A stretch of 64,000 bases of DNA. Source: Harmothoe impar (taxonomy: Eukaryota > Annelida > Polychaeta > Phyllodocida > Polynoidae). Numbering within the stretch: the stretch's first letter is position 1; the number at the start of each line of letters is the position of its first letter. Where the stretch lies: positions 35,048,186-35,112,185 of the forward strand of contig OX381709.1 of NCBI GenBank assembly GCA_947462335.1. Direction: 5' to 3'. The position numbers and the translations under genes are program-made. Under the pieces are notes generated by a model. That model was not told the origin of the DNA. It ran no database searches and worked only from the letters and a program-made list of their open reading frames with translations. Shown here in pieces: positions 23,134 to 34,175 of the stretch.

Positions 23134-25997
23134 ATTTGAAGAAATAACAATGACATTTATCTGTATATATCAGAAGGATATCTAGGTGACTAAGTAGCTT
23201 TATGGGGCGGACTATGTAATACAATGAAACGGCAGGTGATAATCTGCTGATATTGCATACATAATTATACAAAGGCTAACGACTATTGATACAGCCCAGC
23301 CCAACTCAACTCGTGAAGGACGATGAAAAAGGGACCCATTGAGTTGGCCTTTGCATTTGTCCTTTTGTTTGTAAAGTGGAATGATGTGAAATGAAGGGCA
23401 TTCACCTACCCATGTGATACGACCACATTGTATTCAATGCGGGTGCTGTAGACAGTATTCCTAGTACTTAAGCATAGTGGTTGTCGTCTCTAAAAAGGAT
23501 AATGGGATTTTATAACAGCTGTCCCCAATGAGTTCGGGGGTGGTAGTTTATTATAGATGTGTTTTCTCATTATGACCTTTGAGGTTCTCATCAGTGTAAG
23601 TTATTGCTCTAGAATATATGCATATATGAGGAAGTTAAATAACACATATCATGATGAGATGGCCATGAAAAGACTTTAGGAAAAGCTATCTTGATGAGAC
23701 TTTGAATTTGCACTATTATCTCACTTTATATATTGAGCAGATTGCGTATATTATCGGATTTTGAGGCATGAAAAAGAATTCACTCGGTGAAATGATGTTT
23801 CTGAATCTAGACCCCAATATTAACCTAATAAAGTAGTCCCTCCTGCAGTCTCTTAGTCTTAGGGGTCTCTTGTCTGGGTTAGGGGCCCTACATCTCGGAC
23901 ACTTGTTGTAGTCCCTGCATCACCATCAAGGTTTTGCCGCTGAACGCTTCTTTCCTGCTGATAGCCTCCTTTCAGATAGCTCTGCTATTTGTGGCACCCC
24001 CGCCCATCCCAGACAAGCACCAATCCATTGTTTCAAGTGGGACCATAACACCCGTTATAGCATCATCGTGCTATAAGCGATCGATGCATTCACCACAGAA
24101 TGACTGTTGTTTAGCACATTCTGATTGACTTATCCATCGCTCGATGGGTAATATGCATGCTTTGAAAATGCAAAGGAAACAAGCTCTTATTACTGTTTTT
24201 TTTACATTTACCTCTTTATACTTCCAGTACCCATATGAGCTGGGTATTTCATTGTCTTGAAGTAACTTGAAGTAACTCATCCTTCATAGAAGTTTCCCTT
24301 GAAGGCCTCTTTCATAAAAACATGCCCTTTTCTGTCATTTGGGTCGCCCCTCCTATCCTAACTAAACACCAATTAAAAACAACCTAATTTATCATCACAG
24401 CATGAGGCCAACATTTCTATCGTGCATTTATTAATGTCAGAACATATGGCTAGCACAATGTCAAGTTGGTGCAAAGCAAGTTCTATCCCTCAATCCCAAA
24501 AATGTTGATATCAACCACAGTTCACTTTTGTTTCCAGCAGACATGGAAGACTTCATAAAATGAGTTAATAACAGAGGTGAGAACCAATCCTGTGGGGCAC
24601 AACGTCCTGCCTCTGCTATCACATCACTCTCCATCACGCTGTACCCGCAATGTCACATTGCCGCCCTATCAGCCATCAAGTCCCTCATCCATGCAGCTTG
24701 CCTGTTGATAGGCAATGTCCCTGATAACCTTGTCCATCTCTCAACCCTGCACAAAGACTCACCTAGTGTTTAAAGTGGAACTATGTGTTGGTAAGAGACA
24801 AACCAAAAAATACTTCAACGAATTCCTTTTATTTCAAATTAATGCTACTCAGCTAATCTATTGACCATATTTAATTACTATTTGATTTTTAGATGCTGTA
24901 AAGGTACCTAATTGCCCCAACCATCAGCCCCTAGGGCCATAACCCTGCCCTGTGCTCCATACCCTAGGTATTGAAGAAAGTCCATGCCGCATGCAACTTT
25001 TTTGTTTGTATGCCCTACCCTATAGCACCCGCCTTGAGGCGGTCAGACCAGCCACAGCATGCTCAAGTTGAATACTTTGGTAGGGGGGGGGGGCAGTCAA
25101 GAGCCAACTGATATCCTTGATAACTCTAGATCTGGCACTCTTATGCAATGCTGGTCCCAAGCTGGGGCTAATCTAGGCCTGCATCAGTCTTGCTAGTTGG
25201 ACAACCGTGACACCCCTACGGTCTTCTTGTGGGATGGTAACCTGGCAGGTTGTCAATTTGAAGGTTGTTTATTCTATGCTGTTCGACCATATGGTCGTCC
25301 TATAAGATGGCCTCCAGAGCTTTTCAGTGTATGGGTAAGAATTCAATAAGAAAATCACACTTTTAATAATCTAAACTGAAGATTTTTCTTAGCGGGTTCT
25401 CTTGCATTGACATACTAGATAGTCATCATAAGAATATTGTATGACCCTAGAATAAAAAAACAATTAAGGGCTTTGCCCTATAATATGATGCAGCAATAGC
25501 ACATATATGCAGGAACGTTGGCACTATGCTTGGATATTTTAATACCCTTTTTGGTCTGCTGATACAAGATGTTTCCTGCGAGTAGCTTGTCTCTTGAAGT
25601 TGCCTCTGTTTGTCTTCTCATTTATGAAGCCCCCGCAATAGTCAACCAGTATGATGGGGCTTACCCTGTCTTGGTACCGGCGCTCAAGGCACATGATGTT
25701 GGTGATCAATATATTGTGATCTGTAGAACTTATATAGTTCATACATACTGTAGATGATTTATGTCTGCCTCTATGATCAAAACTATTCAAAACGGCCGAG
25801 AGAAAGTACTTGGTCCAGTCTCACTCTAATTAATTCCATGCGAAACTGTTCTAGCTAGCAGACAACATATATTATATGGCTATAAGTAAAAGGATTACCG
25901 GTAAAGTGTAACATTGTAGGTTTGTCCAGCTAAGTAACAATCAACCACATTGTATTAGGCACTAGCGAGATACTGGTGGCGTCCTCATGTGGTACTC
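23134..25997. other. No recognised feature
   Basis: No exon, tandem array or element ends could be supported in this AT-rich stretch. Confidence 0.45.
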
Positions 25998-26123
25998 TGG
26001 TACCAATTGTACCCCCATGGTCACCAGCAACCAGCCCAGCCAAATCTCATGTCCGAGATTAGGGTACAAACATGGTGTAAGCATTGTGAGTGGGTTGTAG
26101 CTAGACATTCCTTATGTCCCCTG

Positions 26124-26200
26124 TCCATTATAGTGTAGTGGTTAGCACTGTGGCTTTGTGACACAAGGTGCAGGGGTTCTATTCCCTCCCAAGCCATATG
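26124..26200 (+). repeat. tRNA-derived (SINE-head-like) sequence, Val-like
   Basis: The A box TAGTGTAGTGG (26131-26141) is close to consensus. The B box GGTTCTATTCC (26175-26185) has one mismatch. The 5' part resembles tRNA-Val. The B-box change and lack of a clean cloverleaf suggest a pseudo-tRNA or SINE head. Confidence 0.65.
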
Positions 26201-26394
26201 CATACATATATTTATAACCATTCTTATTCATGTTTATAGCTTTTTAGGAAATCAGTTGAATTGAGGTACAATAATATGTAACAGGGAATTGAAACAGAAT
26301 TGCCATTATTTAACCACAGAAAATTACTGTAATATATGGGTCACATAAATGGTTATATATTATATACAAAATTCGTGGTGTGTAAAAGAGGTAG

Positions 26395-26462
26395 CCTTGG
26401 CATGGATTCGAAGCCAGGACCTTTGTATTGAGTTGCCATGGTCCTAACCACTCCCCCAATCC
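26395..26462 (-). repeat. tRNA-derived (SINE-head-like) sequence, minus strand
   Basis: On the minus strand, TGGGGGAGTGG (26448-26458) serves as A box and GCTTCGAATCC (26404-26414) as B box. It points toward the plus-strand tRNA-like block at 26124-26200, within the same inverted-repeat structure. Confidence 0.6.
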
Positions 26463-26592
26463 TAACAGCTGACATAACAACTACACAACTACAATCCATT
26501 GAAAATACTCATCATGCCACTTGTACCCTGATCTCGTTCACGAGATTTCCCTGAGCTTGTTGCTGTGAGGTAGAGGGTACACACTGGTACCA

Positions 26593-29500
26593 ACAAACAT
26601 GGCGCTGTCCACTGGACATCCTGCTAGAGCGGAATAGGACAAGGCTTTGCCTGTACACGTGTGTATTGGATAGATATATAACCATATTCAAATAAATTAC
26701 GAATTTTAGGCATTGGGTGCATTATGAAGACCACAGAAGGTTGCTGTTTTTATGGTGTTTTTCTAGGGGGAGGGGGGACAGGTCACATTTCACATATCAG
26801 CATTCTTAATTCTAAGATCGTTACTGAAGTTTCCAATATGCCAGTACTATTAGGAAGGCTTTGTAGCTACATGTATTTCCATAACGGGTAATGCTTTAGG
26901 TAATCCAACGTGATCTTAAAATAATTTAGAAAGCCAACCTCTCCTAACATTATAAGATAATTAACTGAAATTTCGATTTTGGTTTTAAAGCATAAATAAT
27001 GAAATAGATCTATAATGTTTTTAGTTCTGAGACATATTTAATCCATACAAGTGTATGCAGGTCTATTTTAGTATTGGTGATTCTTCTTATGGGCATTGTA
27101 TGCGCCATTCATCATATACTCCTTCTTTAAACATCCAATCTTTCTATATCGGCCATAATAAGGGGCCACCCACCATATCTCTCCTCCCTCCCCCTCCTTA
27201 CGCACTGGTCCATCTATCAGATACGCCAACTGACCCCGTGTTTCCTCCTTCCACCGCCAGACGGGCCCAGGGTCGACGCTGATAGGTCCCGGATGCAACT
27301 TACCTCAGCTCATTTGCATAACGAGACGTGGCTCAGACGCGGCAAGCTGCGCGCGCAGGCCCGCCTTGAGGGGAGCATGCGCACTGATGTATGAGCAATT
27401 GAGATAATTGGTTTGTCGTGTTTTTTGGTTGAGTGATGCGGCCCTGAGGTGATGGGCAATCGGCCAAATGAAATGCCTTATCAAGCAGATGCCGTGCGAT
27501 ATGCCTCTTTAAGATTAACTTAAAAAGGCCCTAAAAACGTTGGTGGGTGGTGGTGGTTAGCATACACGGGTATCACGGGGCGGCTGCAGGCTCAACCATG
27601 AACATCAGGCATATCTGGTGAGTGTAGTCCCCGACGACCACATATTGACTTGTATCTAATCCTTAATGTAGCTCTTATATGATAGGATATATATCGATAT
27701 GCTTCATGGATATATATTTCAAGGTGCTCATGGGGTACATTGCAGTTCAATGCAGCCTCAAATGTAATAGATTCGGCGCAAAGTTGTGTTTCGAACCAGA
27801 AAACAATCATTTTAAGACAAGAACCGGCATGATGGCGGCGCCCATACAGGATCACGCTACAACTGAATATGTCATCGTGAAAAGGGGGGATAGAAAGGTT
27901 TGATAGAAGTGCCACTCTGTGAAAAGAGGCAATTACGTCTGAAGTCAGAGCCATGATATGAAAGGAAAAATAGGTATTGTGGTGAAAGGCCCACACATAT
28001 ATGCCATACCGTGTCTAAAGGACTTTGTAACGGGTCATACCTATGTAGGTAGGCATCTTTTCCGTTTTGAGAATCTTCTCCTTCTTTTATCATGGCAATA
28101 GGGTAGATTCACCGTAGGTCGACCCCTCCCGTTGAAGTTAATCATGACTCGTTCAGAAGGATTAATTGTTCAGTGTATGATTATTTTAGTCCTTCTTAAT
28201 TGAACAATTTAGATTAGGTGAACAAAATATAAATGATAATCCTCTCAGGGACATAGTCGCAGGTAGCTAAATTCACACATATTCTGTGATACATATATGG
28301 TGTACAAATATATCCACACTTCTGCAAATGATGCTTTGTGACAATTCTAGAGCAACCTCTAGAGCTTCTGAGTTGCACATATGAATAATGTGATGTTGGT
28401 GACCCGACAGAAGCGCTACTCCTAACCTTTTACAGGGGGCGTGGGGGTTCGAAGGTCAGACATGACATGAAATGAAAAGACATCTTTGACTAAGTTGAGC
28501 AACAGGGGTGCGCATATAGGGGACCAGTAAATTATTATCCTAAAAGTCGTTTTAGCCAAAGGATTATCAGCGTATGTTCACACTGATGTCTTCTCACACT
28601 TCGCGTAGAATATTTGATAGTCATATCCAGTTACAGCTGTATGAGCATGGCTCCGAGCAGCATCCAGATTCACACACTTTAACTCAGTCTTTGCAAAAAC
28701 GTGCAGAACAGTGGCATGTCCACCTAACATGTCGCCGGTCCACCAGATTCATAAGTGTAGCAGGACCGAATGTCCAGTCACATGTTGGGATTTTCTGAAC
28801 TAATAGAATAAGGTAGGGTCTCCCAAGCTGAAATACATTTGGTAATATACTGTGTAAAACTATTGATCTATCCTGATTTGGCCATAAATGATCACAAATA
28901 TAATGTTTTTTTAGTGGGCAATACCATTTTATACTTAAAATACATAAATCTTCATATATGTGGCTATACGGTCCTTCAGAAATGTGTCCGGTCCTGCAAC
29001 ATTGAGAATGTGCAGGACCAAATGTCCTGGGTGAAAAAGCTTTGGCAAAGACTGATGACTGGACAGTGACTAAACAAGTATAATAGTTAATCAGCTGGGT
29101 TTAACTAATAACCCATCTCTACATTAGCAAAGTGGTGCCAGCTCGGCCCTCGCACTGTAGTCCCCCTGCTATACCCCTGAGGCATTATAGTGCAGGCAGC
29201 CCGGGGGGGGGGGGGCTGTAGGACGGAACCGTGAGGATATGGACCCCCATACTGCCCCATCCATCAACAAGCCGTGATCCTTTATACAGACGCTAATCTC
29301 TCATGTCTCACCAGATGTGGCCTGTTTGCTGCTGCGGGCCCCAGTGAACGTGCCCCGTGTAGGAGCGTGTACTGGTTATTGGGATCCCCTCAGTGTAAGG
29401 CGTTTTATATGTGCAGGATGTAGCTTATCGTGTTGATGGTGATCATCGTTAAATTGGTGTCGGTGGTTGAATTTGATAGGGATAGGGGAACGTGCATTAG

Positions 29501-29845
29501 GTGCTGGGTATGCTTACATGGCTCTGTGAACTATCGTTGACCGCGCAGTGGTTGAAGACACGCACATACGCTGTACCTCAATCAGTCTGTGTCGTCTTGG
29601 TAAACCGATTGAAGACCACATCCAGGGGTTTTGAAGTGGCTATTTCACTATTAGAAACGGGTACCTTGGTATCTTTACTGACTTTTAAGATAAAATCAAC
29701 TCCTGAGGGGGTCATATTTATTCATTTATTATGTGGTTAAGTTAGGACCATTCTCAGTAGTTCTCAGGCCCAAAAGGCTATTGCAGGTGCTGTTCCTGTA
29801 GAGAAGCACACACACTACAGTCTCTTTACCCAATGTGACATCACA
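26593..29845. other. No recognised gene
   Basis: A somewhat GC-richer patch lies at 27170-27400. A 134-codon minus-strand open frame (27592-27996) and others show no motif I recognise. A poly-G run lies near 29205. No exon with convincing splice sites was found. Confidence 0.4.
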
Positions 29846-31361
29846 TCTAACCAGGATGGGGTGACATTTCACAGTATAGAAAAACTAACAAATAACATCT
29901 TTGAATCACTTAACATACAACACTGCACCACAGCCATATTCCTCGACTTCTCCAAAGCCTTTGACACCTTAAATCATGCAATATTAAAATTAAAACTAAT
30001 CAATTTAGGCCCTACTAACCAAGCCACTCTACTTCTAGAAAATTACTTAACAGATAGACGGCAACGCACAAAGGCTAATGGTATTCTCTCTGATTACCAT
30101 AATATCACCTGCGGGGTACCCCAAGGCTCGGTATTGGGCCCCTTATTATTCCTAACATATATAAACGACATGCACTCATCACTAACCAACCTTAAATGTC
30201 AACATTATGCGGATGATACTGTCCTGTACATAGCACACACACCCGAGACTAACACCACTAACGTAATTAATGAAGACCTAACAAATATATCTATCTGGTG
30301 CAATGCTAACAAATTATCCTTAAATAGTAAAAAGACAAAATTCATGGTATTTGCTAACTAGTCAGACCCCAGCTAAGGATTGGAACAGATAATATATCCT
30401 ATGTCCCCTCATACAGATATTTAGGAGTTACTCTTGACCCCATGCTAAATTTTAATCATCATATTCCCACTATAGTTCACAGTGTACGTCACAAAGTATT
30501 CATGTTTAATTATGTAAAATATGACCTCCCGGAAAATGCAGCTGTAAAGGTGGCCAAAACCATGGTTGTACCAATCATTGATTATTGTGATGTGTTTTAT
30601 GATGTAGCCTCAAAGACTAACCTTGAAAACATACAAAGATTAGTTAATAGGTGTCTCAGGATTGCCTACAGGAGAACAGAAATACTGAATACAGCAGCAC
30701 TCCACAGGAAAGCAAAACTTAACAAATTAAAGGATAGAAGAAATATGCATATCCTGGATCTCGCTTTTAAGAAATCACTAATTCCTGAAGAATTACATAT
30801 AATTAATGTAGCTACTAGAAGAAGGGATCAAAGGTTGCTTGTGCAGAAAAGGGCAAAAAATCCTGCCTATGCTAGAAGCCTTAAGTATAGATTAGCAGGG
30901 GCATGGAATGCTCTTACAGTGGAAGAAAGGGCCCCTAGAGAGAGTAATAAATTCACTTCCTGGAACAAAAAAAATTCAGGGACCTGATTGATACATATGT
31001 TTAAAATTGTAAACATATGTTACCCTAAGAAACAGATACCTTTTTGACCAGTTGACTACTGTTAAATGACCGACCATCATTTAACATGGACTATACCATC
31101 AGTCCGATTTTATGGAATTAACACCCTCCATGTGGTAATAACACCAATACCACTACTGCTCCGCTTATAAACTAACATCTGTCCTATTATGTCATGGCTC
31201 TAAGCCTATGCCTACTCTATTTTTTGCTTTTTTTTTGTCATTTATGCTACGCAAATCATACAGATATATCATGTTCAATCAACTGATTCAGGAGAATACA
31301 GGTCATCGACCTATCTTTATTCAGTATAAATAAAAGAAATTTCAATTCAATTCAATTCATT
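29846..31361 (+). mobile_element. 5'-truncated LINE (Jockey/CR1-like), 3' end with (AATTC)n
   Basis: Reverse-transcriptase coding sequence is followed by a 3' untranslated region of about 350 bp ending in TTCAATTCAATTCAATTCAT (31341-31360). Short tandem repeats instead of poly-A at the 3' end are typical of several CR1-group LINEs. The 5' end, endonuclease and first ORF are absent, as expected from incomplete target-primed reverse transcription. The exact 5' boundary is uncertain and no target duplication could be defined. Confidence 0.88.
29861..31000 (+). pseudogene. LINE reverse transcriptase, frameshifted
   Basis: Numbered from the ATG at 29861, the frame shows reverse-transcriptase block A LDFSKAFDTLNH (catalytic Asp at residue 29), block B GVPQGSVLGPLLF (residues 85-97) and block C YADD (116-119), then a CNANKLSLNSKKTKFMVF thumb-entry motif. 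A frameshift near 30350-30361 moves the reading frame. The rest (thumb and C-terminal region, including YRYLGVTLDP and RLAGAWNAL) continues from about 30361 in another frame. A second shift at an A-run near 30966 precedes a KFRDLID-like tail. Upstream domains are missing, so it cannot encode a working protein. The motifs place it in the Jockey/CR1 group. Confidence 0.92.
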
Positions 31362-31366
31362 GGGTG

Positions 31367-32205
31367 ACAACCACCCATAGGGGGTGTCACTCCCTACCTT
31401 TTACTTAGAAACTCTCTACTAACTTTGCTACCCTTGTAATGAGAGATAGAGTAAGAAAGTAGCACCCTTTTCACCTGGAATTCCTCACAGGCCCTTTACT
31501 CTGGGCATAAAAGCAGATCCTTTCCCTTGGAATGGGTTTACACATGGTAACTAATGATAAGAGAGTGACCCCCCCCCCCCAGGCCTCTGCAGTGGTCAGC
31601 TTGCCTCAAGGGCCTAACTCCCTCTGGGTGGATCAGAACGATCCCCTGCATGTGAGCAGTGGGTTGTCTGACTGCCTGCCCAGAAGTGTCCCCCCACTCA
31701 TCTACACCCCCCCCCCTCTAAGGTCTATGTGGTGAGTGAGGGTGTGTGGTACAGGGGGTAACTACTAGTCACCCTGGGTGGGCACTCACTGTATGTCACC
31801 CCCCCCCCCTCACACCCACTCCCACACCAACCTCACACACAAACTTCTGCCCTTGGCAACGGTCACACAGATGACGATTGACTGGGGTGCCCCCTTGTGT
31901 AAATTGAGGAAAGCACACATTGATCAATTCAATATTTGGAGAGATGAACTACTTTTATTAAAAATACCACTGTATCCACATAATTATGTAATATTTATTA
32001 AAGTATCATTTAAAACAGTATGTCTGCAGTGGTATATTGTAGCTTTCTCATATTATTCAAAACCTCCGGATGTGGTCTTCAAGTTACTATAAAAAAATGT
32101 TTTCATTTAATCAGGCATCAGAACGTCTTCCCAACCGGGTAGTCCAGCCTCAGAACGTCTTCCTTGGTGATTATTTATATATTTATATATATTTATATAT
32201 ATATT
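31367..32205. other. No recognised gene; C-runs
   Basis: This interval contains several poly-C runs (about 31570, 31710 and 31800). Nothing is supportable as coding. Confidence 0.5.
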
Positions 32206-32312
<107 letters not shown>

Positions 32313-32313
32313 G

Positions 32314-32479
32314 CGGGGGCAGACCCAGGAATTTGAAAAGGGGGGTTCACCAAACACCAAAGTACCGAAAAGTGATGCGCCACGTCTCGCGGCGGATCAA
32401 ATTATCATTAAAAATCTTTTTTTTTCCCAAAAGGGGGGGGGTCCTGACCCACAGAACCCCCCCCCTGGATCCGCCCCTG
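32314..32479. mobile_element. hAT-like MITE, 166 bp, inserted in the GT repeat
   Basis: The left end reads CGGGGGCAGACCCAGGAATT. The right end, in reverse complement, reads CAGGGGCGGATCCAGGGGGG. These are imperfect ends of the widespread CAGGGGCGGATCCAGG type. The 8 bp outside each end, TGTGTGTG and TATGTGTG, match at 7 of 8. This fits a hAT duplication but lies in a GT repeat and so is weak. There is no coding capacity. Confidence 0.7.
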
Positions 32480-32567
32480 TATGTGTGTGTCAGGATATCT
32501 ATTCAAACCCCTGCAATGGTACCCTTAGCTACCCTTAGCCCCTCTCTTGACCTTTTCTAGCATTTAA

Positions 32568-33471
32568 GGTGGGTCGCGGCCATTGCAGAATAGACTACTG
32601 CGCATCTTTCTGCGCATGTGGCTTAAATGTGTCAGAATCATGCCATTTTTGGTAGGGGTATGCCCTGAATGATTTTCTACCCTCATGAAAAGTTTTGAGC
32701 AATTTTGAGCAAAAATGAGCATTTTAGAGCAATATATATTTTTGATATAATAATCATAGGTATTTTAGGCATTTTCTAACATTCTTCAGGAGATTTTATT
32801 AATGAAGTAATAAATGGTATTTGAAAGAGCATAAAAGTGAATAACTTGCTTAAATACATCCAAAGCTACATACAGAAATCATTTTATACGCAGATTGTTG
32901 GGATATTGCCCATAATGCAATGCTTCAAAGGTTCCATTTAGTCCGTTTTTGCATTACTTTTTTACTTCAAAGGTCCAAAACCCTCAAATTATGCACGGCA
33001 CCCCATATTAAATTTACTCTTATCCATCAGCAAATGATCCAAGCAATCTTTTGGGGAAGTTTAAGAAAAATCTGATGACTTTTACTACTATTTCTCTTTG
33101 ATTATGTAAGGAAATGATGAAAATTTATTCCAACTTTTCACCAAAAGATGACATTTTTCCCCAGAATGCTGGTTGATAAATCTCCGAAAATAGTTTTAGA
33201 ATAAAGGTATATATCCTTGTGTTTATTGTGTGATGTTTCAGAATTCTGTGGTTATTGTTTGATAGAAAATAAAATCATAGGAATTTTTACATTATTTTCG
33301 TTTTTTTAATGTAAAATTAAAATACTTAAAATTTTCAAAATTCCATATTTCAAAAAAGTAGCTCGGCAACCCCTACTTTTCTTTTTGTTTTCTGTTTTCA
33401 AATGATTTAGGGTACTCACAGAAAAAAATTGGGAAATTCTGATGACTTTGATTCAATCGGATCGACCCACC
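32568..33471 (+). mobile_element. TTAA-flanked TIR element, copy 1 (904 bp)
   Basis: The ends are GGTGGGTCG / CGACCCACC, with TTAA on both sides (32564-32567 and 33472-33475). Near the left end is ACTGCGCATCTTTCTGCGCA, followed by GGCTTAAATGTGTCAGA. A diverged form of this block sits next to the right end of copy 2 (45600-46503) in reverse orientation. The interior is very A/T-rich and encodes nothing. TTAA targets are used by piggyBac and Kolobok transposases; which one moved this family is not visible. Confidence 0.85.
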
Positions 33472-33475
33472 TTAA

Positions 33476-34173
33476 TTAGTATTTCAAGTGACACTTTACT
33501 GACATATAACATACAACTTTCTAAAGTTCTACATCTCCCATTTCCTATATATAATGTTCGTTGCAACATCTTTATCCTGCATTTGATGAAGCATGCCGTG
33601 CTTACTACGTGTATTGGTGGGGGCCGGGTATCAAGATGCATCTGCTTCATCGTCCACATTGTTAGGTACAGGAGAGTGGTACGTGTGGTGGGTGGCCAAC
33701 AGGCCTGACTGTGGTGATAAGGACATAGCCTGTACTTAACACTGTCAGCACCTGCCCCGCTGTGTGCCTCCTAACACACATTACCTGTACCTAACACTGA
33801 CAACACCTACTCCCTCTGCCTCCTCACTCCAATACCCTGACCTCACCACCTGGAGGTTGCACCTATATCCCATGTACCCGGTACTATACCCCAATTAAAA
33901 ATGTAAAAAAAACCAAGACATTAACCCAATCTACGCAGTGCTGCCCTCGATTAAGAAATGGTTGAGAAATCATCATAAGACCGGGGAACAATTTGTATTG
34001 TGAACTTGGACGTTCATCAATGTGCACATTGAGCCATTTCCTGGAGAGAGCTGCTATTCGACAGTGTGTTATGAATAGAGAAGTTAATGGGCTGCACAGT
34101 TTTCCATGGACCAATAAAACTGTAACACTATGGTCAAAATGTACCGTAAATCTCATGATTTGATGAAGCACGT
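33476..34173. other. No recognised feature
   Basis: Nothing supportable in this interval. Confidence 0.5.
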
Positions 34174-34175
34174 TA

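Larger units (their letters stand above)
25998..26592. mobile_element. 595 bp inverted-repeat element with two convergent tRNA-like heads
   Basis: The left arm (about 25998-26075) and the right arm (about 26515-26592, inverted) share TGGTACCA, TGTACCC, CAGCAAC, AAATCTC and GAGATYAGGGTACAA in the same order, roughly 70% identical over 75 bp. Inside are two tRNA-like sequences pointing at each other (26124-26200 plus, 26395-26462 minus). I found no clear target duplication. Either two SINEs of one family inserted tail to tail, or a composite element, would give this picture. No protein is encoded. Confidence 0.65.
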
